Shown piece by piece: positions 18,284 through 26,864 of a stretch of DNA of 47,330 nt. The DNA is taken from the NCBI RefSeq assembly GCF_006476045.1, contig NZ_SRZY01000005.1:1-47330 (forward strand), in the 5' to 3' direction. The notes beneath the pieces were generated by a model that had not been told where the DNA came from, did no database searches, and worked only from the letters and a program-made list of their open reading frames with translations. The position numbers and the translations under genes are program-made. The first letter of the stretch is position 1, and each line of letters opens with the position of its first letter. This DNA is from Sphingobacterium lumbrici. Its GTDB lineage: Bacteria; Bacteroidota; Bacteroidia; Sphingobacteriales; Sphingobacteriaceae.

Positions 18284-21200
18284 ATGTTTAAAAAAATATC
18301 CTGTTATTTAGGTGTTGCATTCGCTTTTGTTAACCTAAATGAGAGTAAGGCCCAACAAGAAACCTTGCTGTTGCGTAATCCGAGTATAAGTCAGACACAC
18401 GTTTCCTTTGTGTATGGAGGTGATATTTGGGTTGCTGATAAAAGCGGTCAAAACCCAAGACGACTTACCGTAAACCCCGGTGTAGAACAAAATCCGGTAT
18501 TCTCTCCTGATGGATCACAAATTGCCTTTACGGGTAACTACGACGGTAATACAGATGTGTATGTCGTGCCCGTGGTAGGAGGCGAGCCTAAGCGGATCAC
18601 TTTTCATCCTTCTTCGGATGTGGTAAGAGGTTGGCTAAATAACAGCGAAATCTATTTTACCACGACACGTGAATTTAACTATTCTTTGGGGTCACGTTTA
18701 TACAAGACAAATTTGCAAGGGGAGTTGGCTACACCATTGCTGATGCCAGAGGCATATCAAGGTTCTCCTTCGCCCGATGGCCGATACTGGGCTTATATCA
18801 AAAACAGTGATCCCACTGAACGGGATCGTGTTGCATTTAAGCGTTATAGAGGCGGAGGCATGCCGTCTGTTTGGATTTTTGATACCAAAACCAAAAATGT
18901 AGAAATTATTCCGGGTGAAAGATGTAACGATGTAAAACCGATTTGGTTAGGCAATAAGGTGTATTTCTTGTCCGATAGGGATAAAATTGTGAATATTTTC
19001 AGTTATGATATAAAATCAAAGAAGATAGAAAAATTGACAGACTATACCGATTACGATGTACGTACATTGCAGGGAAATGGCAACGAGCTGACCTTTGAAT
19101 ATGCGGGACGCATCCATATTTTGGACGTAAATACTAAGAATGTAAATTCGTTAGCCATCGCTGTACATGCAGACGCGTTGTACAAACGAACGCATTATGT
19201 GAATCTGAGTAGAGACATCCGAGGTTTTAGTATTTCTCCGACGGGACAAAGAGCACTATTTGAAAGTCGGGGTGAAATTATTTCTGTACCGAAAGAAAAG
19301 GGTGATGCCAGAAATATTTCCAACGCAGCAGGGAGTCATGAACGCTTTCCGGCCTGGTCTCCAAACGGAAAATGGATTTCGTATTTATCTGATAAAAATG
19401 GAAAATATGAATTGGTTCTTCGTGACCAAAAGGCCGTGGCAGAACCTGTGTATGTTGATTTAGGAGCAGGACCCTTTTATTTTCAGCCGAAATGGTCGCC
19501 CGATAGTAAGAAATTGTTTTTCAACGATGCGCATCTTAACTTATACTATGTAGATGTGATCAGTAAAAATGTCACGTTGGTTGATTCGGATAAACTAGGA
19601 TCTACATTGGGCCGTACCCGTAATCACTTTGAATCAGCATGGTCTTTTGATTCCAATTGGATAGCCTACTCCAAATCGTTAATTAACGGTGTGAATGCGA
19701 TTTTTATGTACGATCTGGAAAGCGGGAAAAGCCATCAGATCACTGACGGGATGAGTCAGGCAAGTAGTCCGACTTTTAGTAGAGATGGTAAATATCTTTT
19801 CTTTGCAGCAAGTACCAATACGGGATTAACTAATTCCGGATTACACATGAGTGCCTATGAGCGTAGTCCTAATTATAGCGTATATGCCTTTATTTTGTCG
19901 AAAAAAACACCATCTATTTTCAAGAACGAAAGTGATGAAGAAACAGTAAAAGAAGATAAAGCCCCAGAACCAAAAAAAGAGGATAAAAAGGACGAAAGTA
20001 AAAAGAAGGACGATAAAAAAGATACAGCTGAAGAAAAAGTAGCGGCCAAAACATTGGAAGTAGATTTTGAAGAGATCAACAATCGCATTGTAGCCTTACC
20101 TTTACCTGCAGGTTACTATAGCTTGGATGGTAGTGTAGATAAGATGCTGACATACCGCCGAGGAGGTACATTAGGTGTATACGACCTTGATAAGTTGGAG
20201 AATAAAGTATTGATCGAAAATGTGAGGGGATTTGAAATTAGTGCCGACGGTAAGCGGATGATCTATTCCAATGGTAAAGATTATTTTATCGTGCCTGCCG
20301 GACAGAAACCCGGGCCGGATAGCGGTAAGTTAAATATAAGCGACTTTAAATATGAGGTCGATCCTGCTGCGGAATGGAAGCAGGTGTTTAATGAAGTATG
20401 GTCACTCCAGAAAGACTTTTTCTATGTGGAGAATATGCACGGTGCCGATTGGGCAGCCATCAAAACCAAATATGAAAAATTCCTACCCTATGTCAATCAC
20501 CGTTCCGATTTAGGGTATTTGCTCAACGAAATGATGGGCGAGATGGTGGTTGGTCACAATTACATTTATCCGGGAGATGAACCATCTACACCATCGGTAA
20601 GCACGGGTGTATTGGGAGCTGATTTGGAAGCTATCAGCGGAGTGTATAAGATTAATAAAATATTCACCCGCTTAGATTGGAACCCGGCATTTAAAGCGCC
20701 ATTGGCAGAACCCGGGTTGAATATTAAAGAAGGAAGCTATATTGTAGGGGTAAATGGCGTTAAATTGGATGCTTCGGTAAATATTTATAAGTTATTGGAA
20801 CAACAGGTAGATAAGCAGGTGATGTTGCGTATCAATTCGAAGCCAACTTATGAAGGAGGAAAGGATGTTGTCGTGAGGCCAATTTCTTTTATGGATGAAA
20901 TTGCATTGAGAAGAATGGATTGGGTAGAAAGCAACCGAAAGAAGGTAGATCAAATGAGTAACGGACAGATCGCTTATGTATATATGCCGAATACGGGGCC
21001 GGAAGGTTATACCTATTTTAACCGTTATTATTTCTCTCAAATGGATAAAAAGGCCCTTTTAATGGATGAGCGGAATAATGGAGGGGGGTCTGTAGCAGAT
21101 TACGTTATTGATCTTTTGTCCCGTGAACTGATTGCAGGTTGGGGTATCCGTGATGGCAAAAGTTTTACCACACCAGGCAATGGAATTTATGGTCCTAAAG

Positions 21201-21568
21201 CCATGATCATTAATGAGAATGCGGGATCAGGAGGAGATATGATGCCGTATATGTTTCGATTCAAAGGTCTAGGTAAGTTAGTTGGCCGCACGACAATGGG
21301 AATTTTAGTCGGTATTTCGGGGTATCCGCCGTTATTGGATGGAGGACGCATTACCTCACCAAACTTTGGTGTATTTGATCTTAACGGGAATTATATCATT
21401 GAAAACGAAGGTGTAGCTCCTGATATTTTCGTTGAACAAATGCCTAAGGATTTATTGGAAGGCAAAGATCCGCAATTGGAAAAGACAGTTCAGCTTCTGT
21501 TGGAAGAAATGAAAACGTATCCGTATCGCGAAATCAAAAAGCCAGCGGATCCGATCCGCGTCAATTAA
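18284..21568 (+). CDS. Tricorn-like S41-family peptidase, exported
   Basis: The 1094-residue protein has a signal peptide (ends about ESKAQQ, residue 25). Two beta-propeller regions with PD40-type repeats follow (FSPDGSQIAFTGNYDGNTDV, WSPNGKWISYLSD, WSFDSNWIAYSKS), then a highly charged linker (about residues 545-590, mostly K, E and D). After it come a helical bundle, a PDZ-like domain (about 780-850) and the S41 catalytic core. Tricorn-type catalytic residues are visible: H758 in MVVGHNYIYPGD, S982 in NENAGSGGDMMPY and the glutamate in IIENEGVAPDI. It should degrade peptides in the periplasm; the substrate is unknown. It is transcribed alone, ending at a strong terminator. Confidence 0.9.
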   Translation: MFKKISCYLGVAFAFVNLNESKAQQETLLLRNPSISQTHVSFVYGGDIWVADKSGQNPRRLTVNPGVEQNPVFSPDGSQIAFTGNYDGNTDVYVVPVVGGEPKRITFHPSSDVVRGWLNNSEIYFTTTREFNYSLGSRLYKTNLQGELATPLLMPEAYQGSPSPDGRYWAYIKNSDPTERDRVAFKRYRGGGMPSVWIFDTKTKNVEIIPGERCNDVKPIWLGNKVYFLSDRDKIVNIFSYDIKSKKIEKLTDYTDYDVRTLQGNGNELTFEYAGRIHILDVNTKNVNSLAIAVHADALYKRTHYVNLSRDIRGFSISPTGQRALFESRGEIISVPKEKGDARNISNAAGSHERFPAWSPNGKWISYLSDKNGKYELVLRDQKAVAEPVYVDLGAGPFYFQPKWSPDSKKLFFNDAHLNLYYVDVISKNVTLVDSDKLGSTLGRTRNHFESAWSFDSNWIAYSKSLINGVNAIFMYDLESGKSHQITDGMSQASSPTFSRDGKYLFFAASTNTGLTNSGLHMSAYERSPNYSVYAFILSKKTPSIFKNESDEETVKEDKAPEPKKEDKKDESKKKDDKKDTAEEKVAAKTLEVDFEEINNRIVALPLPAGYYSLDGSVDKMLTYRRGGTLGVYDLDKLENKVLIENVRGFEISADGKRMIYSNGKDYFIVPAGQKPGPDSGKLNISDFKYEVDPAAEWKQVFNEVWSLQKDFFYVENMHGADWAAIKTKYEKFLPYVNHRSDLGYLLNEMMGEMVVGHNYIYPGDEPSTPSVSTGVLGADLEAISGVYKINKIFTRLDWNPAFKAPLAEPGLNIKEGSYIVGVNGVKLDASVNIYKLLEQQVDKQVMLRINSKPTYEGGKDVVVRPISFMDEIALRRMDWVESNRKKVDQMSNGQIAYVYMPNTGPEGYTYFNRYYFSQMDKKALLMDERNNGGGSVADYVIDLLSRELIAGWGIRDGKSFTTPGNGIYGPKAMIINENAGSGGDMMPYMFRFKGLGKLVGRTTMGILVGISGYPPLLDGGRITSPNFGVFDLNGNYIIENEGVAPDIFVEQMPKDLLEGKDPQLEKTVQLLLEEMKTYPYREIKKPADPIRVN

Positions 21569-21600
21569 AAAAGAAATCGGGGGCAAATCTGCCACATTTT

Positions 21601-21642
21601 TACCATCGTTCTTGCAAACCGGAAGAACGATGGTATTTTTTT
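21601..21642 (+). terminator. Rho-independent terminator of the S41 peptidase gene
   Basis: TACCATCGTTCTT (21601-21613) pairs perfectly with AAGAACGATGGTA (21623-21635), 13 bp with a 9-base loop, then a run of seven T. Confidence 0.9.
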
Positions 21643-21652
21643 AAAAAACTGC

Positions 21653-21660
21653 TATCTTTA
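21653..21660 (+). promoter_or_regulatory. -7 box of the CPBP protease gene
   Basis: TATCTTTA differs from TAnnTTTG at the last base and again ends exactly four bases (GATT) before the ATG. No good -33 element is seen; the position it would occupy lies in the right arm of the preceding terminator. Confidence 0.45.
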
Positions 21661-21664
21661 GATT

Positions 21665-22615
21665 ATGAATGAATATACAGCATCACCAAATTCGCCATGG
21701 AAGTCACTTTTTGTTTTAGTGGGAATTACCATCGGGCTAAGCATTGCGGTGCAGATGATTGTTCTCATAGGCAATATTATCATTACCGGAGATTGGGAAA
21801 CGATCATTAAAGATAGCAATTCGATTTATACCAGCAATAGTAACCCTACCTTTTTATATTTATTGCTGGCGAGCAGTTCGGTTGGTACATTTTTATTGCC
21901 GGCAATCTTCTTGCAAAAAATAGAGGGCTATTACACCTATTTCCCGGTAAAAGAAATTGGCAATATAAAAAGCTATGTATTAGCTGCAGCATTAATATTC
22001 GCTTTTGCGCCGTTGATGCAACTTATTGGGGAGTGGAATAGGGGTATGCAATTGCCGGATTCTATGGTTGGGTTAGAAAATTGGATGCGTGCACAAGAAG
22101 ATAACATGGCCGTCCTTACGGAGAATATTATCATGGTGGATAGTATAGGTTTGTTATTGCTCAATATCTTGGTTATGGCGGTATTACCTGCCATTGCCGA
22201 GGAATACTTTTTTCGTGGATCACTTCAGCATATTTTTCAACGGGTATTCAAAAATCATCATATCACGGTTTGGGTAACGGCAATTATATTTAGTGCCATT
22301 CACGTGCAGTTTTATGGTTTTTTCCCGCGCTTGATACTGGGTGTATTTTTTGGATACATGTTGGTTTGGTCACGTAATATCTGGATCCCGATTATTTGTC
22401 ACTTTTTGAACAATGCATCGGTTACAGTATTGGCATATATATATACTAGACAAGGGAAAACCTACACAGATCTGCAAGCGAGTGAAAGCTATCCAATAAT
22501 TGTGTATCTTGGCAGTTTAGTACTTACAGCTGCAATAGGCTGGTATTTTTATAAACATGTACATCAAAATAGAGTAATAGATGGAGAAAGGTTGGATCAA
22601 GATCAAATCGTATAA
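21665..22615 (+). CDS. CPBP-family intramembrane metalloprotease
   Basis: The 316-residue protein has about eight hydrophobic segments. The CPBP (Rce1/CAAX-like) motifs are present: EEYFFRGSLQHIF with the paired glutamates and arginine, the FSAIHVQFYGF histidine segment, and CHFLNNASV with the last conserved histidine and asparagine. It would cleave membrane-embedded substrates; the target is not known. Its last 35 bases overlap the DUF2007 gene, which in turn overlaps cdsA, so the three are translated together. Confidence 0.9.
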   Translation: MNEYTASPNSPWKSLFVLVGITIGLSIAVQMIVLIGNIIITGDWETIIKDSNSIYTSNSNPTFLYLLLASSSVGTFLLPAIFLQKIEGYYTYFPVKEIGNIKSYVLAAALIFAFAPLMQLIGEWNRGMQLPDSMVGLENWMRAQEDNMAVLTENIIMVDSIGLLLLNILVMAVLPAIAEEYFFRGSLQHIFQRVFKNHHITVWVTAIIFSAIHVQFYGFFPRLILGVFFGYMLVWSRNIWIPIICHFLNNASVTVLAYIYTRQGKTYTDLQASESYPIIVYLGSLVLTAAIGWYFYKHVHQNRVIDGERLDQDQIV

Positions 22616-22811
22616 CAACGCTATTGAAAGCGAAATCGTAAAGCAAATGCTGGAAGAGAACGGGGTAGAAGCGGTGTTGCTAAATAAGCAGGATTCTTCC
22701 TATTTATTTGGAAAAATAGAATTATATGTACGACAAGAACATGTACAGCAAGCAGAAACCTTAATCGGGGACTATGGTACAACGTCTTATAATCCAGAAG
22801 ATGTTAACTAG
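22581..22811 (+). CDS. DUF2007-family small protein (putative signal-transducing protein)
   Basis: The 76-residue product (MEKGWIKIKSYNNAIESEIV, KQMLEENGVEAVLLNKQDSS, LYVRQEHVQQAETLI) is a complete DUF2007 domain, with a beta-alpha-beta look similar to ACT or PII-like folds. The family has no proven function. It overlaps the protease gene by 35 bases and the cdsA start by 11 bases. Confidence 0.85.
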   Translation: MEKGWIKIKSYNNAIESEIVKQMLEENGVEAVLLNKQDSSYLFGKIELYVRQEHVQQAETLIGDYGTTSYNPEDVN

Positions 22812-23601
22812 AGCCATTACCGGATTTTTTTTTATAGCCGTTTTGATTGGAGCTATATTATTAGGCCAATATAGTTTTGTTGTATTTTTTAGTTTGCTAG
22901 GTACATGGTGTCTGTTTGAATTTTACGGCATGGTGAAAAGCGTTGTCGTGCGACCCCATATCATCGTCGGATTGGTCACTGCTGCGGTACTGGGAAGTCT
23001 AGTAAGTCTGTATTGCCTCGGCATTATTCCATTGAATATGGTGTGGTTGTTCCTGCCGCTGTTTTCTGCGGTATTTATTGTATCCTTATTTCAAAAACAT
23101 GCACAGCCATTTCATGATATTGCGTACACCTTTCTAGGCGTGATATATGCGAGTTTTCCCTTTTTATTCTTTCTTTCATTAGGGTTTATTAAAGGCGAAT
23201 ACAATCCTTATATTCCCTTGGGTTTTATGCTAATTTTATGGTCTAATGATACCGGGGCATATCTGGCAGGAAGGAGTTTTGGTAAGCGTAAATTATTTGA
23301 ACGTATTTCGCCCAATAAAACATGGGAAGGTTTCATTGGAGGTATAGTGTTGGCCTTTTTTGTTGCGCTCAATCTGGCGCAATACTTTGGTTCATTGCAA
23401 AAATGGGAATGGGCAACCATGGCCATCATTATAGGTGTTTTTGGAACTTTGGGAGATTTAGTAGAGTCCATGCTTAAACGTAGTCTTGGTGTAAAGGATT
23501 CGGGTAAGATACTACCGGGACATGGCGGTTTATTGGATCGTTTTGACGGATTGTTGATTGCTGCACCATTGGTGTTTATTTTTCTGTTACTCATTCAATA
23601 A
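22801..23601 (+). CDS. cdsA: Phosphatidate cytidylyltransferase (CDP-diacylglycerol synthase)
   Basis: It makes CDP-diacylglycerol from CTP and phosphatidate, the branch point of phospholipid synthesis in the inner membrane. The 266-residue product has about seven membrane segments and ends with the full family signature: SMLKRSLGVKDSGKILPGHG followed by GLLDRFDGLL, including the two aspartates. The upstream motif SPNKTWEGFIGG is also present. The frame is open nine codons further upstream, but the ATG at 22801 gives the natural MLTRAITGFFFIAVLIG start and overlaps the end of the DUF2007 gene. Confidence 0.96.
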   Translation: MLTRAITGFFFIAVLIGAILLGQYSFVVFFSLLGTWCLFEFYGMVKSVVVRPHIIVGLVTAAVLGSLVSLYCLGIIPLNMVWLFLPLFSAVFIVSLFQKHAQPFHDIAYTFLGVIYASFPFLFFLSLGFIKGEYNPYIPLGFMLILWSNDTGAYLAGRSFGKRKLFERISPNKTWEGFIGGIVLAFFVALNLAQYFGSLQKWEWATMAIIIGVFGTLGDLVESMLKRSLGVKDSGKILPGHGGLLDRFDGLLIAAPLVFIFLLLIQ

Positions 23602-23608
23602 TTAGTAT

Positions 23609-24271
23609 ATGATTATTCGCTCATCTACATTTTCATTTCTCAGAAACCTCAAAAAAAATAACTCAAGGGAATGGTTTCAAGAACATAAAGAGGAGTATGA
23701 TCTTGCTAATCAGAATGTAAAAGAATTTATTGAAGGCATGATTCAGCGGTTGTCGGAGTTTGACCTGCAGATCAACACTGATATCAAAGCGTCTAAATGC
23801 CTGTTCAGAATTTATAGGGACATTCGTTTTTCGAAAGATAAAACACCTTATAAAAGCTGGTTGTCGGCAGGTATATCTATTGATGGCCGTAAATTAGATG
23901 GACCGGAATATTATATTCACATTGAATCGGGGAATAATTTTTTAGCCGCGGGTTATTGGAGACCTAAAAAGGAGCACTTGGATGCGATCCGTCAGGAGAT
24001 CGACTACAATGCTACCGAATTTGTCAATGCCCTGGCCGCAGGAGGCTGGAAACCGGAGGATTTATCTCAGGAAGACAAATTGGTACGTCCGCCGGCTGGG
24101 TATGATCCTAACGATCCCAATATCGAATTATTGAAACTCAAGAGTTTTATTCTTTATAAGCAGTTTTCCGATGAAGAAATGCAAAGTGCGGATGCCTTAG
24201 ATCAGATTATTAATACCTGCAAAGATATCTATCCGTTTAAGGTATTCATTCATGAGGCCATTGACAGTTAG
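23609..24271 (+). CDS. DUF2461 / TIGR02453-family protein
   Basis: The 220-residue soluble protein matches the family text: TFSFLRNLKKNNSREWFQEHK near the start, LFRIYRDIRFSKDKTPYKSW in the middle and YYIHIESGNNFLAAGYWRP. The family is widespread in bacteria and fungi and its function is unknown. It starts 7 bases after cdsA stops and is probably the last gene of that operon; anmK converges on it. Confidence 0.9.
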   Translation: MIIRSSTFSFLRNLKKNNSREWFQEHKEEYDLANQNVKEFIEGMIQRLSEFDLQINTDIKASKCLFRIYRDIRFSKDKTPYKSWLSAGISIDGRKLDGPEYYIHIESGNNFLAAGYWRPKKEHLDAIRQEIDYNATEFVNALAAGGWKPEDLSQEDKLVRPPAGYDPNDPNIELLKLKSFILYKQFSDEEMQSADALDQIINTCKDIYPFKVFIHEAIDS

Positions 24272-24274
24272 AAA

Positions 24275-24302
24275 TGCGAATTCGCAAATCTGCAAATTCG
24301 CA
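24275..24302. terminator. Inverted repeat between convergent genes, possible terminator
   Basis: TGCGAATT (24275-24282) and AATTCGCA (24295-24302) pair over 8 bp, and the left arm is itself part of a palindrome (TGCGAATTCGCA). It sits in the 55-base gap between the DUF2461 gene and the end of anmK. No T run follows, so the terminator call is tentative. Confidence 0.35.
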
Positions 24303-24326
24303 ATACCTGCATGCGGCAGGAAAGCG

Positions 24327-25523
24327 TTAGTAAGGAAAACTAATCTTACCCATACAGATTGCCGGAGAATTTTTAATATTATCGACATGTTCTGGATTTC
24401 CGGCTACCGTTTCGTTTGCGAGCAGGGCAAATAGACAAGCTTCTTTCGCATCGGGATTCATGTTTATTTGTTGCATGGATCCGATTTTCATCAAAGAAAG
24501 ATCCTGACGGATATTTTCCATCAGCAGTGGATTGTGAATGCCACCTCCGCTAATATATACGGCTACATTTTCAAGCCCTTCTGTCACTTTCACAATAGCT
24601 GCTGTAATAGCTTTTGCCGAAAAGACATTGAGCGTAGCTAAGATATCCGGATGGCTTAGCGAGCTTGTATTTGTTTCTTGTTGTACCCGGCTTAAATAGT
24701 CAAGGTTGAACAGCTCCGGTCCCGTTGTTTTCGGGAAGTCCTGCTGTAAAAATTCTTCGGACAGTAAGGCCGACAGTAATTCATAATGGATGGTGCCCTG
24801 TTTCGCAATCTCCCCATCCTTATCCATTTCTCTCCCGTAATGTGTCGCCACATATTGGTTCATCATTGTGTTGCCCGGACCAATGTCTGTTGCGAAAGAC
24901 TTTAACACACTGTGTGTATGGGGTAAAAAGGTGAAGTTCGATATTCCACCAATATTTAGTAGAATGCGGTTTTCTACGTTGTCTGTAAATAATAAATAAT
25001 CGCCATAAGCTGCTAAAGGAGCACCTTCACCTCCCGCAGCAACATGCTTTTGTCTGAAATCCGATATTGTAATGATCCCAGTATGAACGGCGATGTGGTC
25101 CCCGTCACCGATTTGGAGCGTACTATTAGGAAGAGACAGGTCTTTAGTTAATATCTGCGGTGCATGAAATACGGTTTGACCATGGCTTGCAATAAGATCT
25201 ATCCGGCTAGCCTCCATATTCCATTCGTTTAAAGCTTGGTTGACCAAACCAGCGTGTTCAATACCGATAAATGAATTTAAACCGCATAGTAACTGTTGGT
25301 CGATTTCTCTTTTTGCAAAAACACCGCGTATTTTTTTACGAAAATCAGCGGTATATTCCAACGTCGCAAAATGAAGAAGGTCAAGGAGGGTGTTCCTTCC
25401 GCTATTCCGGATGCGGCAGAGTGCAATATCCAATCCATCTAGGGAGGTGCCCGACATTAAACCTATGATTAAGCGTTCGTGTTTATTACTGATGTCGTAG
25501 AGCTTTTGGACTTGTGTATTCAT
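24327..25523 (-). CDS. anmK: Anhydro-N-acetylmuramic acid kinase
   Basis: It opens and phosphorylates 1,6-anhydro-MurNAc from peptidoglycan turnover, giving MurNAc-6-phosphate for recycling. The 398-residue product carries the ASKHA-type phosphate loop LIIGLMSGTSLDGLDIALC at about residue 18, the SHGQTVFH strand, and the second phosphate motif with catalytic aspartate in FATDIGPGNTMMNQ. Other recycling genes (murQ, nagZ, ampG) are not in the window. The start shares an intergenic space with the divergent gcvH promoter. A weak -7 box (TATATTTA) lies four bases before its ATG. Confidence 0.95.
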   Translation of the reverse strand: MNTQVQKLYDISNKHERLIIGLMSGTSLDGLDIALCRIRNSGRNTLLDLLHFATLEYTADFRKKIRGVFAKREIDQQLLCGLNSFIGIEHAGLVNQALNEWNMEASRIDLIASHGQTVFHAPQILTKDLSLPNSTLQIGDGDHIAVHTGIITISDFRQKHVAAGGEGAPLAAYGDYLLFTDNVENRILLNIGGISNFTFLPHTHSVLKSFATDIGPGNTMMNQYVATHYGREMDKDGEIAKQGTIHYELLSALLSEEFLQQDFPKTTGPELFNLDYLSRVQQETNTSSLSHPDILATLNVFSAKAITAAIVKVTEGLENVAVYISGGGIHNPLLMENIRQDLSLMKIGSMQQINMNPDAKEACLFALLANETVAGNPEHVDNIKNSPAICMGKISFPY

Positions 25524-25552
25524 TCCATAAATATAAAAACCAGAAACTATTA

Positions 25553-25584
25553 TTTGTTAAAAAAAGCAATTTTATCTAAGTTTG
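25553..25584 (+). promoter_or_regulatory. Promoter of gcvH
   Basis: TTTG (25553-25556), a 20-base spacer and TAAGTTTG (25577-25584) fit the Bacteroidota consensus in both boxes. The leader to the ATG is about 12 bases and A-rich. Confidence 0.8.
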
Positions 25585-25600
25585 GAAAAAAACAAAAAAA

Positions 25601-25981
25601 ATGAATTTTCCAGCAGAATTAAAGTACACAAAGGATCACGAGTGGATTCGTGTAGAAGGTGATGAGGCTGTAATTGGTATTACAGACTTTGCACAACGTG
25701 AATTAGGCGATATCGTATTTGTCGATATCAATACTGTAGGAGAGGAAGTGGCAGCAAATGAGGTGTTTGGTACAATCGAAGCCGTGAAAACTGTTTCAGA
25801 TTTATTCATGCCAACTACAGCTACAGTGGTAGCAATCAATGATGCAATTGATGCTTCTCCTGAATTAGTAAATTCTGATCCCTATGGAGAAGGATGGATT
25901 ATCCGTGTGAAATTAACAAACCCGGCAGATATCGAAGGTTTGTTATCTGCAGACGATTACAAATCAGAAGTAAATGCTTAA
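25601..25981 (+). CDS. gcvH: Glycine cleavage system H protein
   Basis: The 126-residue lipoyl carrier shuttles the aminomethyl group between the P, T and L proteins. The lipoylation lysine is K63 in FGTIEAVKTVSDLFMP, and the start (FPAELKYTKDHEWIRVEG) and end (NSDPYGEGWIIRV) are typical. It is a single-gene unit with its own promoter and terminator, on the same strand as gcvP but 12.7 kb away. Confidence 0.97.
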   Translation: MNFPAELKYTKDHEWIRVEGDEAVIGITDFAQRELGDIVFVDINTVGEEVAANEVFGTIEAVKTVSDLFMPTTATVVAINDAIDASPELVNSDPYGEGWIIRVKLTNPADIEGLLSADDYKSEVNA

Positions 25982-25994
25982 TTAATAAGGATTT

Positions 25995-26038
25995 TAACAT
26001 AAGAGGCCTTTCAATTTTTTGAAAGGCCTCTTATGTTA
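25995..26038. terminator. Bidirectional terminator between gcvH and the DUF6263 gene
   Basis: A 20-bp perfect stem (25995-26014 with 26019-26038, core AAGAGGCCTTTCAA) closes a TTTT loop between two convergent genes. The A/T-rich flanks serve either direction. Confidence 0.9.
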
Positions 26039-26051
26039 TGTAAGAATAGTC

Positions 26052-26807
26052 TTATTGCTTTACCTCTCTTAATTCCATAGTAGATTTAACTTTTGATCCT
26101 TGAACATCCATTTCAATTGCGACATTAGAAGTCTTCGTGAAAAAAGTTTTTGAATCCAAGACGTAATACCCCGTTGCGGTACCAATAGAATTGCCATTCG
26201 CATCGGTGTATGTTCCAGAAACGGCAATACGGTACCCATCCGCTGTTTTCTCTGCTAACGTGTTAGTTGTTGTACCCTTGGCGCCTAACTGTTCTAATTC
26301 AATTTCTGAACTCCAAGACTCTCCGATCGCAATTTCATGTTCTGGGAAAGAAACGGACATTCCTTGGATACTACCCTTATCAAATGCTTCTTCAGGGACA
26401 TTTGGAAAATCCATACTGACGACCTTTCCTTTTTTGTCCATCACGATCGAAAGTGTGTTTTCCAATAGCGGTTTGAATTGGGAGGCCATCATTTTCTCCA
26501 TTTGGTTTTCTGCTGTTTTTTCAGAATCATACGACATCGTCATCATTCCGGCACTGATGTCTGTACGTATTTTAGCATATTTGGATTCGTATGTTATCGA
26601 TTCAGAAGTAACTTCTGTTGCTGTCATTGTGAAACCCATGTTTATATCCATAATTATACTTTGTGGATCTTCGATATCCGACTTCATGATCATTTCATAC
26701 GTTTTCGTTTCCCCCTTTTGAGGAGCTAAACGCAGTAATACTTTTTCTTGGGCGTGGGCAGAAATGATAAAACAGATTAGTAGTAGTGTGGAGGTTAATT
26801 TTTTCAT
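26052..26807 (-). CDS. DUF6263-like exported protein
   Basis: The 251-residue product has a signal peptide (MKKLTSTLLLICFIISAHAQ) and no lipobox cysteine. The mature part is beta-rich (LLRLAPQKGETKTYEMIMKS, ITYESKYAKIRTDI, LSIVMDKKGKVVSMDFPNVP, GESWSSEIELEQLG), in keeping with DUF6263 proteins, which look like periplasmic lipid- or ligand-binding barrels but have no known role. It lies 57 bases beyond the end of the PUL regulator on the same strand. A strong stem-loop downstream separates it from gcvH. Confidence 0.7.
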   Translation of the reverse strand: MKKLTSTLLLICFIISAHAQEKVLLRLAPQKGETKTYEMIMKSDIEDPQSIIMDINMGFTMTATEVTSESITYESKYAKIRTDISAGMMTMSYDSEKTAENQMEKMMASQFKPLLENTLSIVMDKKGKVVSMDFPNVPEEAFDKGSIQGMSVSFPEHEIAIGESWSSEIELEQLGAKGTTTNTLAEKTADGYRIAVSGTYTDANGNSIGTATGYYVLDSKTFFTKTSNVAIEMDVQGSKVKSTMELREVKQ

Positions 26808-26864
26808 AAATAAATTTATAGTGTGTTAATGTGGGAATATAGCGTTTTTTAAGTGCATTTACAA

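Noticed and set aside
26191..26721. 176-codon plus-strand frame
   Set aside because: Shadow of the DUF6263 gene on the opposite strand, with no promoter or family resemblance.
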